DNA from: an uncultured Bacteroidales bacterium | Lineage (GTDB): Bacteria; Bacteroidota; Bacteroidia; Bacteroidales; CAIXZF01 | NCBI GenBank assembly: GCA_903923925.1 | Contig: CAIXZF010000059.1 | Location: 1-64,000 of the forward strand | Length of the DNA: 64,000 bases | Reading direction: 5' to 3' | Made by a program: the position numbers and the translations under genes | Notes under the pieces: generated by a model | Told to the model about the DNA's origin: nothing | The model's database searches: none | The model's input: the letters and a program-made list of their open reading frames with translations, nothing else | In this document: positions 37,107-45,983 of the stretch, one piece after another | Layout: every line of letters begins with the position of its first letter | Numbering within the stretch: position 1 is the first letter of the stretch

Positions 37107-37805
37107 CAGGAGTCTACGGGTCAAATAGATCCTTTCAAAACAAATTAACAGGCAAATGTTAAATAGTGTTGTGGCCGTTTAATGCCGTAACAAGATTACT
37201 AAAATAAATAATGTCATTTATTTTCTGAAATGTCAATTACTCAACGAACTGATAATCGAACTGAAATTTAAAATGAATGATGTTATTTCTTTAATGTTTG
37301 ACTAAAAATAAAATTGCCAATTATGCTTGATCTTTGCATTTATGTGGATAAACTGACTAAAAATCATGAAATTAAACACCAATTTTGCCTTTTCTGAACA
37401 GAATATGCAGGGAAGTATTAAATATTTTTAATATTATATTTCATATTTACGTATCTTTAGCAGGTATCTAAGAATTCCCTGGTCGAAGAGAAGGGTAAAT
37501 ATTCCAATTATTGAAATATATATTAGAAGTTGTCTGTATCGGACAAATCCTGTAACAGTTTGAATTTACTCCTGGGAAGCAGGAATAAAGGCGCGATGGG
37601 CGCGAAGTAAAAGTATTGATTGGTAATTTGACAGAGCTGGTGGTGCAAAATGGATGCCGACAGAGCATGGTGCACTTTTAATCGGGATTGAACTTGTATT
37701 TATCGCAGCAGGTTTTCTGATTTATTTCTTCTATGTGAATAAAAAATCGCAGATAAACATTAGGTTTTGGAGTCATTCTATTTTCAATGCGCAGGTATAT
37801 TCGTA
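37107..37805. other. 700-base stretch with no supported gene
   Basis: This stretch lies between the terminator at 37106 and the end of the DUF5916 gene. It is AT-rich, with no frame that resembles a known protein. A 61-residue plus-strand frame at 37654-37839 has one hydrophobic stretch but runs into the DUF5916 gene and is not supported. No RNA gene or clear mobile-element trace was recognised. Confidence 0.45.
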
Positions 37806-40268
37806 TTATAGCTGCGTTTTAGTTTTCCGGAGTTTCTGATAATCAAGGTAATAGCGTAGTTTAATGCTGATGCCGTTTGTTTGAGGATAATCGAAGATAG
37901 TATTCAGGTTCTTTGAATAGTTGTAGATGATTTGCTGATTCTCGTTTTCAATAGAGTTTTTATAGGAGATGCTGAGGTTGCTGCCTGCTGCAAATTGCCA
38001 TGAAAAGAGAAGATCGATATAGAAAGCAGTATAGCTGAAGTTGTTGTTTCCGGTATAGGTATCATTGTCATTTAGCTCACCATCAGCCTGCAGAGTGTAA
38101 TATTTTTTATATACACCAACATTCCAGTAATGCCGTGAATTAAGGCTTAGCGACATATCATTTTTGAAAAGGTACTGGATCCCAAGACTATTGACATAGG
38201 TTGTTAGTTCGCGGCCACCGTAAATAATATCACCGTTTTCGAGCATATCGGCAAATCCGATATTGAAATGATCCTTGTAGTAGTTAAATGTGTATTTCAC
38301 TTGGAGTTTGTCGTTGACCCGGTATCGGATATCCGGAATTATGGCAAATCCAGTACCTATCATCTTTTCCAGAAAATCTCCATACTCAAGGTGGAGGGAA
38401 AACAATAAAGCTTTGCGCCCATCAGTTGAATAATCGCCATAAAAATAATAGTAACGATAACTTCTGGAGAATCTTCCATCCACACGGGGTTCATCATAAT
38501 TGTAGCTTTTAAGGGGTGTGCATAACACACCTATTCCAAGATTGTGGTAATTTTTGAGTATGAAATAGTGACTAAGGCTCAATTGGTTGAATACATCTTT
38601 TCCTGTTTCCGGATTTGTCATATAGTCAACAGCAAAACTGTTGTAGGATTCTCTGAAGAGCTTTTTTGGTTTGAATGTATTGTAATCGATATAGAAGCGT
38701 TCCTTGGTTTTGTTACCGAAAACCTCATAGCCGAGATCTCTGGTGTCGTAAGCTTTACTGATAAAGGAATGCGAATATCCGAACTGCAGATTTCCCGAGA
38801 TTTTCCTGGCTCCAATGAAATACCTGTACCCCAGTTTATTGGTAAAGGTGTCGGTTAAGGTGTCGTTTTTGCTGTATTTCTGGCTCACCATTGCCTGCCC
38901 GTCGATTGCAAACGAATTCTTCTTGTTTTGAAGGGTGAATCCGCTTCCGCTTACGTTAGCATCATTGTAGCCTTTGCTTCTGATTACGTTGGTATTAATC
39001 AGGTAAATGTTTGAATTATTTTTAAGTTGCTGGTCAAAAACGATAAGGCTGTAATTGGTAAGCGGTTCGGTAAGGATCTTTCGTTTGTTTCCGTCAATGT
39101 CCTCCACAACAGCATACATATTGTCGGTGAGGGCATTGAATATGCCAATGCCCAGCCCGTTGTTGTTTCTGCCGGAAAGTTTGACAGCGTTCAAAAGCCT
39201 TGTTCTGCTGGGGTTTTCTTTGACTATTTCACCTTCAGCAAGTTCATTGTTCAGGGAATAAAATCCCTGTGGTCTTCTTCCGATACGACGGGAATAGAAC
39301 AATCCCCCAAGGTTAAACAGATCGGTTCCTTCTTTAAAAAACGACCTGTTTTCATCATATGTTACTTCCTGGTAGGAGAGACTTTTGACGAGATTATCTG
39401 ATTTTACCTGGCTGAAATCGGGGAGGAGCGTGAGATCAAGCGTGAATTTTTCGTCGAGACCATATTTAAGGTCTGCGCCGGCACTATAGGAAGAATTATT
39501 CTGGTAGCTTATTGAATTGTCGTTTTCAATGGTAGGCGTTTTTTCGGAATTTGCAATTATAAATGGGGTAAGAGAAAGTCGCAGAGGTGCTGAAATATTC
39601 TTTAAGTTGGAAATTTTACCCCAGTGGAGGCGGCTATTGGAAATAGTACGCGAAGTAAGCGCCCATTGATCGTATTCCTGGTTTCTTGTGATGGTGCGGA
39701 TAAGCTGGAATCCCCAGGTTTGTTCAGGTTTTCCGGGGAAACGAATTGCGCTGTAAGGGATCCGCATTTCAATGGCCCAGCCTTTATCGTTTATTTTTAC
39801 AGCGCTCTCCCAAACTGCATCATAGGTAGGGTCAGAATCCTTGTAATCATACTGCACACCTGAAGCGTTAACTCCGAAAACGTAGGCGTCATAGGTGTTG
39901 TAGGTATCGAAACCAATATAGAACTGGTCGGCAATTATGGATTGGTCGTCGCGGGAGCCCAGGTCGTGACGGATACTATCCGGATGAAGATCGAAAAACA
40001 TTGCATAAACGTATACTGCATTGTCGTCGTAGAGTATACGTATATCCTGCTGCTGGCTTGTTGCGGCTCCTTCAACAGGTTCGCGCTGGGTCATTTTTGT
40101 TATTGCAGGAACCGTTTTCCATACCTCATCATTAAGGATTCCATCGATGCGGGGAGAACTGCTGGCGCGGCTTGCAGCGTATTCCAGGGCTGTATTCTGG
40201 GCTGATAAGCAGAAATTGCACAATACTGCTATTGCGGTTAGAATTCTGAATTTTAACGATAAAGACAT
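37806..40268 (-). CDS. DUF5916 protein with CBM9-like domain
   Basis: An 820-residue exported protein. Signal peptide about 1-23. Residues about 25-215 resemble a carbohydrate-binding family 9-like fold (DGILNDEVWKTVPAI, DNAVYVYAMFFD, WAIEMRIPYSAIRF). Residues about 225-820 match DUF5916, with ADLKYGLDEKFTLDLTLLPDFSQV, RSFFKEGTDLF, and many aromatic amphipathic strands ending in SIKLRYYLDYQ, which suggests an outer-membrane beta-barrel. The natural substrate of this family is not known. The gene is monocistronic by spacing. An inverted repeat lies 15 bases before the start (40283-40311). Confidence 0.87.
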   Translation of the reverse strand: MSLSLKFRILTAIAVLCNFCLSAQNTALEYAASRASSSPRIDGILNDEVWKTVPAITKMTQREPVEGAATSQQQDIRILYDDNAVYVYAMFFDLHPDSIRHDLGSRDDQSIIADQFYIGFDTYNTYDAYVFGVNASGVQYDYKDSDPTYDAVWESAVKINDKGWAIEMRIPYSAIRFPGKPEQTWGFQLIRTITRNQEYDQWALTSRTISNSRLHWGKISNLKNISAPLRLSLTPFIIANSEKTPTIENDNSISYQNNSSYSAGADLKYGLDEKFTLDLTLLPDFSQVKSDNLVKSLSYQEVTYDENRSFFKEGTDLFNLGGLFYSRRIGRRPQGFYSLNNELAEGEIVKENPSRTRLLNAVKLSGRNNNGLGIGIFNALTDNMYAVVEDIDGNKRKILTEPLTNYSLIVFDQQLKNNSNIYLINTNVIRSKGYNDANVSGSGFTLQNKKNSFAIDGQAMVSQKYSKNDTLTDTFTNKLGYRYFIGARKISGNLQFGYSHSFISKAYDTRDLGYEVFGNKTKERFYIDYNTFKPKKLFRESYNSFAVDYMTNPETGKDVFNQLSLSHYFILKNYHNLGIGVLCTPLKSYNYDEPRVDGRFSRSYRYYYFYGDYSTDGRKALLFSLHLEYGDFLEKMIGTGFAIIPDIRYRVNDKLQVKYTFNYYKDHFNIGFADMLENGDIIYGGRELTTYVNSLGIQYLFKNDMSLSLNSRHYWNVGVYKKYYTLQADGELNDNDTYTGNNNFSYTAFYIDLLFSWQFAAGSNLSISYKNSIENENQQIIYNYSKNLNTIFDYPQTNGISIKLRYYLDYQKLRKTKTQL

Positions 40269-40282
40269 TGTCAGATTGGTTT

Positions 40283-40311
40283 GAGATACTATTAAGCTAA
40301 AGTAGTATCTC
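40283..40311. repeat. Perfect inverted repeat before the DUF5916 gene
   Basis: GAGATACTA (40283-40291) and TAGTATCTC (40303-40311) are exact reverse complements with an 11-base spacer. Position, 15 bases before the start codon at 40268, would suit an operator or a leader hairpin. The regulator is unknown. Confidence 0.6.
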
Positions 40312-40396
40312 CAAAGTCACTGAAAAAAAGAAATAGATAAACAGGGCAAATAAGTAGATTATTCTAACAAAAAGCGCGATAAACAGTTAAAAGTAA

Positions 40397-40660
40397 TTAC
40401 GATTTCCAGCGTTCTAATTTTGAGATGTGCATCGTATAAAACCAACGTTTTACGGGGCTTATTCCATCCTTTTTCAGGATTCCCTTAACAAAGCCAACCA
40501 TTTCTTTCGAAGAGGTGAAATTATCTTTGAATTTGCCGTTTACGTAGCAAAGGCTACAAAATTTCACTGATTTTGACCCGTCAGCTGTTGTGCCACCGCC
40601 CTGGGCGTCTTTTTCCATTGGCATCCCACAACTCTGACAGAATTTGTCCCATTTTCCCAT
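40397..40660 (-). CDS. Small zinc-ribbon domain protein
   Basis: An 87-residue protein with two Cys pairs, FCQSCG (Cys 8, 11) and FCSLC (Cys 35, 38), spaced as in the putative zinc-ribbon family that begins near the N-terminus and contains a GxPM segment. The C-terminal half is helical and basic. No enzymatic motif is present, so the role is unknown. A metal-binding or nucleic-acid-binding function is possible. No signal peptide is seen. Confidence 0.8.
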   Translation of the reverse strand: MGKWDKFCQSCGMPMEKDAQGGGTTADGSKSVKFCSLCYVNGKFKDNFTSSKEMVGFVKGILKKDGISPVKRWFYTMHISKLERWKS

Positions 40661-40701
40661 ATGTACTGTTTTTTAAAGCCGGTAAATATAGCCAATATCG
40701 G

Positions 40702-41874
40702 TTAATCTGCATCCAAAAATTCTTCATTGTCATCGTAAGCCTCTATTTTACGACCAAGTAGCGGGAGAACTTTCCCGGTTATTAGTCCGGCAAGAAAGGC
40801 AACAACAATTGTTATAAAGATTCCAAACATCTGATGACCTATATTCAGGCTGCGTACTATAGGTAATACTGCAATACCTCCCATCAGTCCGGGAAGACCG
40901 TGAAGGTTAGTTACACCGCAGGTATCGATTAGCTTCATCAGGTTCTGCTGTTTCGATTGAATTACGGCAAATCCGAAGGTGGAGAGTGCACCAGCCATAA
41001 TTCCAATGCCAATAGCTTCGGTATGAGAAGCAACGGCGCAAGCTGACCCTATTGCTACACCACCGGCAAGCGCCGCATTAGCAATGTCGGCAATGCTTAC
41101 TTTTTTTCTTAAGGAAACAGAAACAATATAGGTTGTCAGGGTTGATCCACATAAAGCCAGAATTACATTCACAACGGTATGAGGCATTTGTTCGGCAGGT
41201 ACCAGAGCTGCACAGAAACTTGGCCAGAAAATCCACAGCATCATAGATCCGAGCATCGAATAACGGTCGCTGGTGGAATCGGTTTCAATTGTTTTCTCAA
41301 ATTCCTGTTTAGTAGTCATAGTAAGAGCAACACCAAGACCGAAAATTGCACCAAAAGCATGAATAACAATAGAACCACCAGTATCCAGAACACCACCTTT
41401 GGGTATCAGGTTTAGTCCGCCCTCTAACACCACCCATTCATTAAGCATGTAAAACGGGATAAAAAGCAGTCCGAGCAGGATATATTGAGGCATTTTGAGT
41501 CTTCCCAGAACAGCACCTGCAGCAATAAGCAAACTGGCTGCACCAAACTCGGCTAAAATAAGACGTTCTATTTCGTCGGTTGCCATTGTAAATAGCCCGG
41601 TAGTTTTTATGGCCATATATAATGGAAGTGATGTGCTTACCAGTAAGAAAGTTGCGGTTAGGGCAGAACGACCGTATTTCCGGACAAAAACCATTAAAAA
41701 ACCAAAACCAATAAGAAGCATTGCCATAATGTGAATGGCACGGTTGTAACGCTGATCGTTTACAACTCCTTCAGGAAGACCTTCAGGGAGAAGGCCGGCA
41801 GCGGCGGAAAGCATCGGAATGGCAAGTATAAGCAGGCAGGTAAGCAGGCAGTAGTGTAGTAATAGTTTTTTCAT
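40702..41874 (-). CDS. Rh-type ammonium/ammonia channel
   Basis: A 390-residue membrane protein with 11-12 hydrophobic segments. It looks closer to Rh glycoproteins than to bacterial AmtB: MLLIGFGFLMVFVRKYG early on, DTGGSIVIHAFGAIFGL (His172) and MLWIFWPSF in the middle, and DTCGVTNLHGLPG (His325) late. His172 and His325 correspond to the twin histidines of the Amt/Rh pore. Rh proteins conduct ammonia and possibly CO2. No PII (glnK) gene, the usual partner of amtB, is adjacent, which also fits an Rh type. It stands alone with a TACATTTG promoter element. Confidence 0.82.
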   Translation of the reverse strand: MKKLLLHYCLLTCLLILAIPMLSAAAGLLPEGLPEGVVNDQRYNRAIHIMAMLLIGFGFLMVFVRKYGRSALTATFLLVSTSLPLYMAIKTTGLFTMATDEIERLILAEFGAASLLIAAGAVLGRLKMPQYILLGLLFIPFYMLNEWVVLEGGLNLIPKGGVLDTGGSIVIHAFGAIFGLGVALTMTTKQEFEKTIETDSTSDRYSMLGSMMLWIFWPSFCAALVPAEQMPHTVVNVILALCGSTLTTYIVSVSLRKKVSIADIANAALAGGVAIGSACAVASHTEAIGIGIMAGALSTFGFAVIQSKQQNLMKLIDTCGVTNLHGLPGLMGGIAVLPIVRSLNIGHQMFGIFITIVVAFLAGLITGKVLPLLGRKIEAYDDNEEFLDAD

Positions 41875-41877
41875 GCA

Positions 41878-41913
41878 GCACAGTTATTTGTTAATGATTT
41901 CACAATACTGTGC
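41878..41913 (-). other. Inverted repeat in the leader of the Rh-type gene
   Basis: GCACAGT (41878-41884) and ACTGTGC (41907-41913) are exact 7-base inverted arms with a 22-base spacer, just before the ATG at 41874. They could form a leader hairpin or a regulator site. The upper arm abuts the -7 element. Confidence 0.45.
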
Positions 41914-41947
41914 AAATGTATAAGATTTCCGTTAAATACTGAACAAA
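41913..41947 (-). promoter_or_regulatory. Candidate promoter of the Rh-type channel gene
   Basis: On the minus strand TTTG (complement of 41944-41947) is followed after 23 bases by TACATTTG (complement of 41913-41920), matching the Bacteroidota TTTG / TAnnTTTG promoter. The ATG is 38 bases downstream. Confidence 0.5.
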
Positions 41948-42018
41948 ATATACGCGAATCACTTAGGCCTGATTAAAATTATACCGGCCTAATGTTCTCA
42001 TTATACTTTAATTGATGA

Positions 42019-43332
42019 TCAGATTTCGTCAATGAACTTGATCAGGAGACGACAGTAATCTTCGAATTCGGTGAGCGGTAAGGTTTCTGGCCTGTCGTAA
42101 ACATCATGATATGCATTGATGCCTCCAAGTGTATAAATGTAGAAGGATGGAACGCCTTTACGATAGAACATACAATGATCGCTGATGCAGGCTTCACCAC
42201 GGATTTCTACCTTGGGAAGGAGTTTGTTTTCAGTATTGATTTTACTTAGGAGATCAAATTTGTCTTTAAAAATGGAGCCATTAACAACTTTTATCCCCTC
42301 ATCACCGGTGCCTGCAAGGTCGAGGTTTATAAGGAAGTTGATTTTCCTGAGGTCCAGAGGTGGGTTGTCAACAAACTCTATTGCACCGAATAAGCCGAGT
42401 TCTTCGGCTCCCAGGGCGACAAAAACCATAGTGTATTTGGGTTTATTAACGGAATAATATTTTGCAAGGTTCAGCATCAGGGCTACTCCACTGGCATTAT
42501 CGTTTGCCCCAGGGAAAAGAGTGGCCTTTCCCATCATTCCAAGATGGTCGTAATGGGCGGTAACCAGAATGTATAAATCAGAATTAGTTGCACCTGGAAT
42601 AACTCCGCAGATATTCTGAGTAGGGTACTTTTTAAAAAAGGTACTCTCAACAATTATCTCAATACGTGTAACAGAATTTACATCGAGGTCCTTGTTTATG
42701 GTAACAACAGGTCTTGGGTTTTCAATTGATGAAGGCTCCCATGAAAGCTTATCGTTGGTTAAAACCAGTATGCCCTTGATGTTTTTATTAGGGCAATGCT
42801 TGAGCAACTCAATAAATTCATCTGTCCTGCTGCTGTGTTCTTTTGTTTCACCGGATTTATCACGATTATCAACCAGAATAAATGTTTTAGTCTTTATATC
42901 CAGAAGGCGAAGTGCATTATCTCCTACCGAAATATCCTTTCGGGTGATTGTTTTAACCGGGAAATTGCCACTTATTCCCGGTGTTCCTGCTTCGATAAGG
43001 TAATCCGTTCCCGGTATGAGAAGATTATTGTTAAGTTTTATCATCAGCTCGCCCGGCAGGGCATTTACTGAAACATTGAATTGCTGGAAATAATCACTTC
43101 CTTTTTTTACAGCCTGAGTTTTGCTGTTGGCAATACTGTTCAAACCCAATTTCTGAAATTCAACGGCAATATAATCTGCAGCTATACGATCACCGTTGTC
43201 GACATAACCTCGTCCTTTAAATTCCGGTGAGGATAACGTATTGATAATTTCCCTGGCATATGGCAGATCCTGGGAAAAAGATGGAATGACAGCTGTGGCC
43301 AGGGTCAAAACGAAGAGCAGTAATTTTTTCAT
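42019..43332 (-). CDS. M28 family zinc aminopeptidase, exported
   Basis: A 437-residue protein with signal peptide about 1-20. The catalytic M28 domain fills about 240-437. Zinc-ligand segments are AHYDHLG (His, Asp), NDNASG (Asp), GAEELGLFG (catalytic Glu and zinc Glu), NLDLAG (Asp) and SDHCMFYRKGVP (His). An inserted PA-like domain occupies about 100-220. Members remove N-terminal residues from peptides outside the cytoplasm. No sorting domain is present, so it is probably periplasmic. It is divergent from the methyltransferase gene, with about 115 bases between the starts. Confidence 0.87.
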   Translation of the reverse strand: MKKLLLFVLTLATAVIPSFSQDLPYAREIINTLSSPEFKGRGYVDNGDRIAADYIAVEFQKLGLNSIANSKTQAVKKGSDYFQQFNVSVNALPGELMIKLNNNLLIPGTDYLIEAGTPGISGNFPVKTITRKDISVGDNALRLLDIKTKTFILVDNRDKSGETKEHSSRTDEFIELLKHCPNKNIKGILVLTNDKLSWEPSSIENPRPVVTINKDLDVNSVTRIEIIVESTFFKKYPTQNICGVIPGATNSDLYILVTAHYDHLGMMGKATLFPGANDNASGVALMLNLAKYYSVNKPKYTMVFVALGAEELGLFGAIEFVDNPPLDLRKINFLINLDLAGTGDEGIKVVNGSIFKDKFDLLSKINTENKLLPKVEIRGEACISDHCMFYRKGVPSFYIYTLGGINAYHDVYDRPETLPLTEFEDYCRLLIKFIDEI

Positions 43333-43434
43333 CTTTATGGAAATAAGGGACGAAGATACATTAATTGAATTTTCCGATTGCTATTATTTAGCGGATAAAG
43401 TTTCGCCTATTGCTGATTTTAATGACAGCCTTCG

Positions 43435-43442
43435 TATTTTTG
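43435..43442 (+). promoter_or_regulatory. Candidate -7 element of the methyltransferase gene
   Basis: TATTTTTG fits TAnnTTTG and ends 5 bases before the ATG at 43447, which would give a leaderless or nearly leaderless transcript. TTG at 43410-43412 is a possible -33 box. Confidence 0.35.
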
Positions 43443-43446
43443 TTTC

Positions 43447-44244
43447 ATGCCTTCTGATAAAAAGTATACGGTATTAAGGATATTTCTTAAGTACCTTCAT
43501 TATTACATAAACTCGAACAATGCGCATGGAGTTCATTCACCTTTCGTATTCAGTTTGTACAGAAATATCATCAGAAATGAATGGCCAAATTCCGATTTTA
43601 GGGAAATTGAAATGATCCGGCAGAGTTTAAGGGTGGCAAAAGAAAATCATCCCTGTGAATTTGCCTCCAAAAATCAAAATGGACTCAATTCCAGAAGTAT
43701 CAGCAATCTTGCCATTAAAAGTGGTATTAAACCCCGTTATGGAAGCTTACTTTACCGCTTGATTTCTTATTTTAAGCCTGATTTAATACTTGAAATCGGT
43801 ACTTCTTTGGGCTTAAGCAGCATGTATATCGGCAAAGCAAATTCATTTGTGCAGTTTATTACGCTTGAGGGCTGTAAACAGTGTGCAGAGATGGCTGAGC
43901 AAAATTTCAGAAATGCAAAGCTGGATTCCGTTGAAGTAATCTCAGGAGAATTCAGTTCGACATTACCTATTGCATTGAACAGGCTTGGGAAGCTTGATTT
44001 TGCATTTATTGACGGAAACCACAAAAAGACTGCTGTTATAGAATATTACGAACAGATTCTTCCATTTGTTCATACGGAAACGATGCTTATTTTTGATGAT
44101 ATTCACTGGTCGGGTGGGATGGAGGAGGCCTGGGAATTGATCAGGAATGATTGCCGGGTTAAGGTTACAATTGATCTTTTCTTTCTGGGAATTGTGTTTT
44201 TTAAGGATAATCAGGCCAAGGAGAATTTTATCCTCAGATTTTAA
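43447..44244 (+). CDS. Class I SAM-dependent methyltransferase
   Basis: A 265-residue protein with a Rossmann methyltransferase core. LILEIGTSLGLSSMYIG (about 115-131) is the SAM-binding motif I, ITLEGC is motif II, FAFIDGNH (about 195) is the acidic loop typical of O-methyltransferase-like Methyltransf_24 proteins, and FDDIHWSGG follows. The substrate is unknown. The first 100 residues are a conserved Bacteroidota extension containing HGVHSPFVF. It is followed by the ABC ATPase gene 118 bases later on the same strand. Confidence 0.83.
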   Translation: MPSDKKYTVLRIFLKYLHYYINSNNAHGVHSPFVFSLYRNIIRNEWPNSDFREIEMIRQSLRVAKENHPCEFASKNQNGLNSRSISNLAIKSGIKPRYGSLLYRLISYFKPDLILEIGTSLGLSSMYIGKANSFVQFITLEGCKQCAEMAEQNFRNAKLDSVEVISGEFSSTLPIALNRLGKLDFAFIDGNHKKTAVIEYYEQILPFVHTETMLIFDDIHWSGGMEEAWELIRNDCRVKVTIDLFFLGIVFFKDNQAKENFILRF

Positions 44245-44338
44245 AAGGCTTTGTGTTCCAAAAGCATTTCACTTGAATTAACACGAATTTAATGCGTTAA
44301 ATAACAAAGAAGCCATAGAAACGTTCTGAAATATAGTT

Positions 44339-44346
44339 TAATTTTG
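44339..44346 (+). promoter_or_regulatory. Candidate -7 element of the ABC ATPase gene
   Basis: TAATTTTG matches TAnnTTTG and lies 16 bases before the ATG at 44363. No good TTTG -33 box is visible at the usual distance. Confidence 0.35.
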
Positions 44347-44362
44347 CATAAATTCTCAGTGT

Positions 44363-45091
44363 ATGAATAAAGAGATCATCCATCTTTCAGATATTGCCAA
44401 ACACTATACAGTTGGTAACCAGCAGGTGCTTGCGTTAAGAAGTATAAACCTTTCGATTTACAAGAATGAATACGTTGCTTTAATGGGGCCATCCGGTTCC
44501 GGAAAATCAACGCTCATGAATATTATTGGTTGTCTGGATACCGCCACACGGGGCCAGTATATTCTGAATGAAAACGATGTAAGTAAGATGAACGATAATA
44601 GTCTTGCTGAAGTTCGGAATAAGGAAATCGGTTTTGTTTTTCAGACGTTTAATCTGCTGCCCCGATCAACCGCTTTGGAAAACGTGATGTTACCACTTAT
44701 ATATGCCGGTGTTACTAAAGTAAAACGGATAGAACTTGCAAAAAGGGCTCTTGCAGATGTAAATCTGTCTGATCGTATTGAGCATAGGCCCAGTGAGTTA
44801 AGCGGTGGTCAACGACAAAGAGTTGCTGTTGCACGTGCTTTAGTAACCAATCCATCCATTATTCTGGCCGACGAACCAACGGGAAACCTCGACTCTAAGA
44901 CTTCAATAGAAATAATGGGGCTTTTTGAAGAGATCCATAAACTTGGAAATACGGTTATCCTGGTTACTCATGAAGAGAGCATTGCACGGCATGCGCACCG
45001 GATAATCCGCCTGATCGACGGGAATGTTTCTTCGGATGAAGTAAATGCCAACATTCAGACAATGAAAGATTATGCAGCTCAGGAGGTTTAA
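44363..45091 (+). CDS. ABC transporter ATP-binding protein (LolD/MacB class)
   Basis: A 242-residue ATPase with complete motifs: Walker [10 protein letters not shown] near 42, Q-loop FQTFNLLP, signature [15 protein letters not shown], Walker [13 protein letters not shown], and the switch His in VTHE. The family includes LolD, FtsE and MacB-type ATPases that drive FtsX-like permeases. No permease is adjacent, so the partner is unknown. The next gene, the adenosyltransferase, starts 43 bases later, so the two may share a transcript without sharing a function. Confidence 0.9.
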   Translation: MNKEIIHLSDIAKHYTVGNQQVLALRSINLSIYKNEYVALMGPSGSGKSTLMNIIGCLDTATRGQYILNENDVSKMNDNSLAEVRNKEIGFVFQTFNLLPRSTALENVMLPLIYAGVTKVKRIELAKRALADVNLSDRIEHRPSELSGGQRQRVAVARALVTNPSIILADEPTGNLDSKTSIEIMGLFEEIHKLGNTVILVTHEESIARHAHRIIRLIDGNVSSDEVNANIQTMKDYAAQEV

Positions 45092-45134
45092 CATTTTTTA
45101 GAAATCATTGTTTATTGTAGAAAGTTAATTGAGG

Positions 45135-45692
45135 ATGGAATTTAAGATTTATACAAAAACAGGCGATACAGGAGAGACTTCGCTGATTGGCGGAAGGCGG
45201 TTGCCTAAATATGACGATCAGATTGAAGCCTATGGCACTGTTGACGAGTTAAATTCTTTTATTGGTGTGGTTAGGGATATGGAAATTGATGCACATTCGA
45301 AAGAAGTTTTAACTGAAATTCAGGACCGTCTTTTCACATTTGAATCTATTTTAGCCGAAGACATTGAAAAGATAGGCCATCGCAGGCTGCCTCAATTATG
45401 CGAGGCAGATATTGTAAGGCTTGAGAACGAGATCGATAAAATGAATGAATCACTTCCGGCACTAACTTCATTTGTTTTGCCCGGAGGTCATATTACTGCT
45501 GCTCACACTCATGTTGCCAGAACAGTTTGCCGTCGTGCTGAAAGAGTTGTTCTGAGGTTATCCGAGAAGATTCCTGTAGATAAACTGGGTATAAAATATC
45601 TGAATCGATTATCAGATTATTTATTTGTACTTGCCAGGTATTTTGTTTACTTCAATAATGGAAAGGAATTACTTTGGAATCCAAGACTTTAA
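45135..45692 (+). CDS. PduO-type cob(I)alamin adenosyltransferase
   Basis: About 185 residues. It converts cob(I)alamin and ATP to adenosylcobalamin. Signature segments are [17 protein letters not shown] (ATP-binding N-terminus), [36 protein letters not shown] (catalytic Arg region) and [15 protein letters not shown] near the end. The ATG at 45135 is chosen over an in-frame TTG at 45129 because it directly starts [10 protein letters not shown]. Use in methylmalonyl-CoA mutase is likely in Bacteroidota, but no such gene lies here. Confidence 0.92.
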   Translation: MEFKIYTKTGDTGETSLIGGRRLPKYDDQIEAYGTVDELNSFIGVVRDMEIDAHSKEVLTEIQDRLFTFESILAEDIEKIGHRRLPQLCEADIVRLENEIDKMNESLPALTSFVLPGGHITAAHTHVARTVCRRAERVVLRLSEKIPVDKLGIKYLNRLSDYLFVLARYFVYFNNGKELLWNPRL

Positions 45693-45701
45693 CTATAGCA
45701 C

Positions 45702-45766
45702 CAACCCTGACGGGGTTGATGGATCGTCGCTAACCCTGTCGGGGGTTTGTAACCCCGACAGGGTTG
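45702..45766. repeat. Family B palindromes, cluster 2
   Basis: CAACCC-tgacg-GGGTTG at 45702-45718 is followed by a 13-base perfect hairpin, AACCCTGTCGGGG (45732-45744) with CCCCGACAGGGTT (45753-45765). The core AACCCTGTCGGGG and the flanking TCGTCG are shared with the cluster at 20961-21083. It starts 10 bases after the adenosyltransferase stop and may end its transcript. Confidence 0.75.
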
Positions 45767-45803
45767 AAAATTTCCTGCCTGAAGGCTGCTCTGCAGCAAC
45801 CAC

Positions 45804-45981
45804 TTTCTGCCTCCTGCCTCCTGCCTCCTGCCTCCTGCCTTCTGCCTCCTGCCTCCTGCCTCCTGCTTTCTGCCTTCTGCCTTCTGCCTTCTGCCTTCTG
45901 CCTTCTGCCTTCTGCCTTCTGCCTTCTGCCTCCTGCCTTCTGCCTTCTGCCCTCCTGCCTCCTGCCTCCTGCCTTCTGCCT
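45804..45981. repeat. Heptanucleotide tandem array (TGCCTYC)n
   Basis: About 25 units of seven bases, alternating CTGCCTC and CTGCCTT types, with one variant unit (CTGCTTT) and one 8-base slip (CTGCCCTC). The array abuts the stop codon (TAA, complement of 45984-45986) of the TMTC-like gene. On the minus strand it has no stop codon in any frame, so loss of the stop would add an RRQKAEG-type repeat tail. Confidence 0.9.
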
Positions 45982-45983
45982 TT

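Noticed and set aside
37654-37839. 61-residue plus-strand frame with a hydrophobic stretch
   Set aside because: It runs into the end of the DUF5916 gene, has no recognisable family and no promoter or ribosome site was seen.
41963-41992. Hairpin TTAGGCC / GGCCTAA between the M28 and Rh genes as a terminator
   Set aside because: The stem is 7 bases with a 16-base loop and no T-tract.
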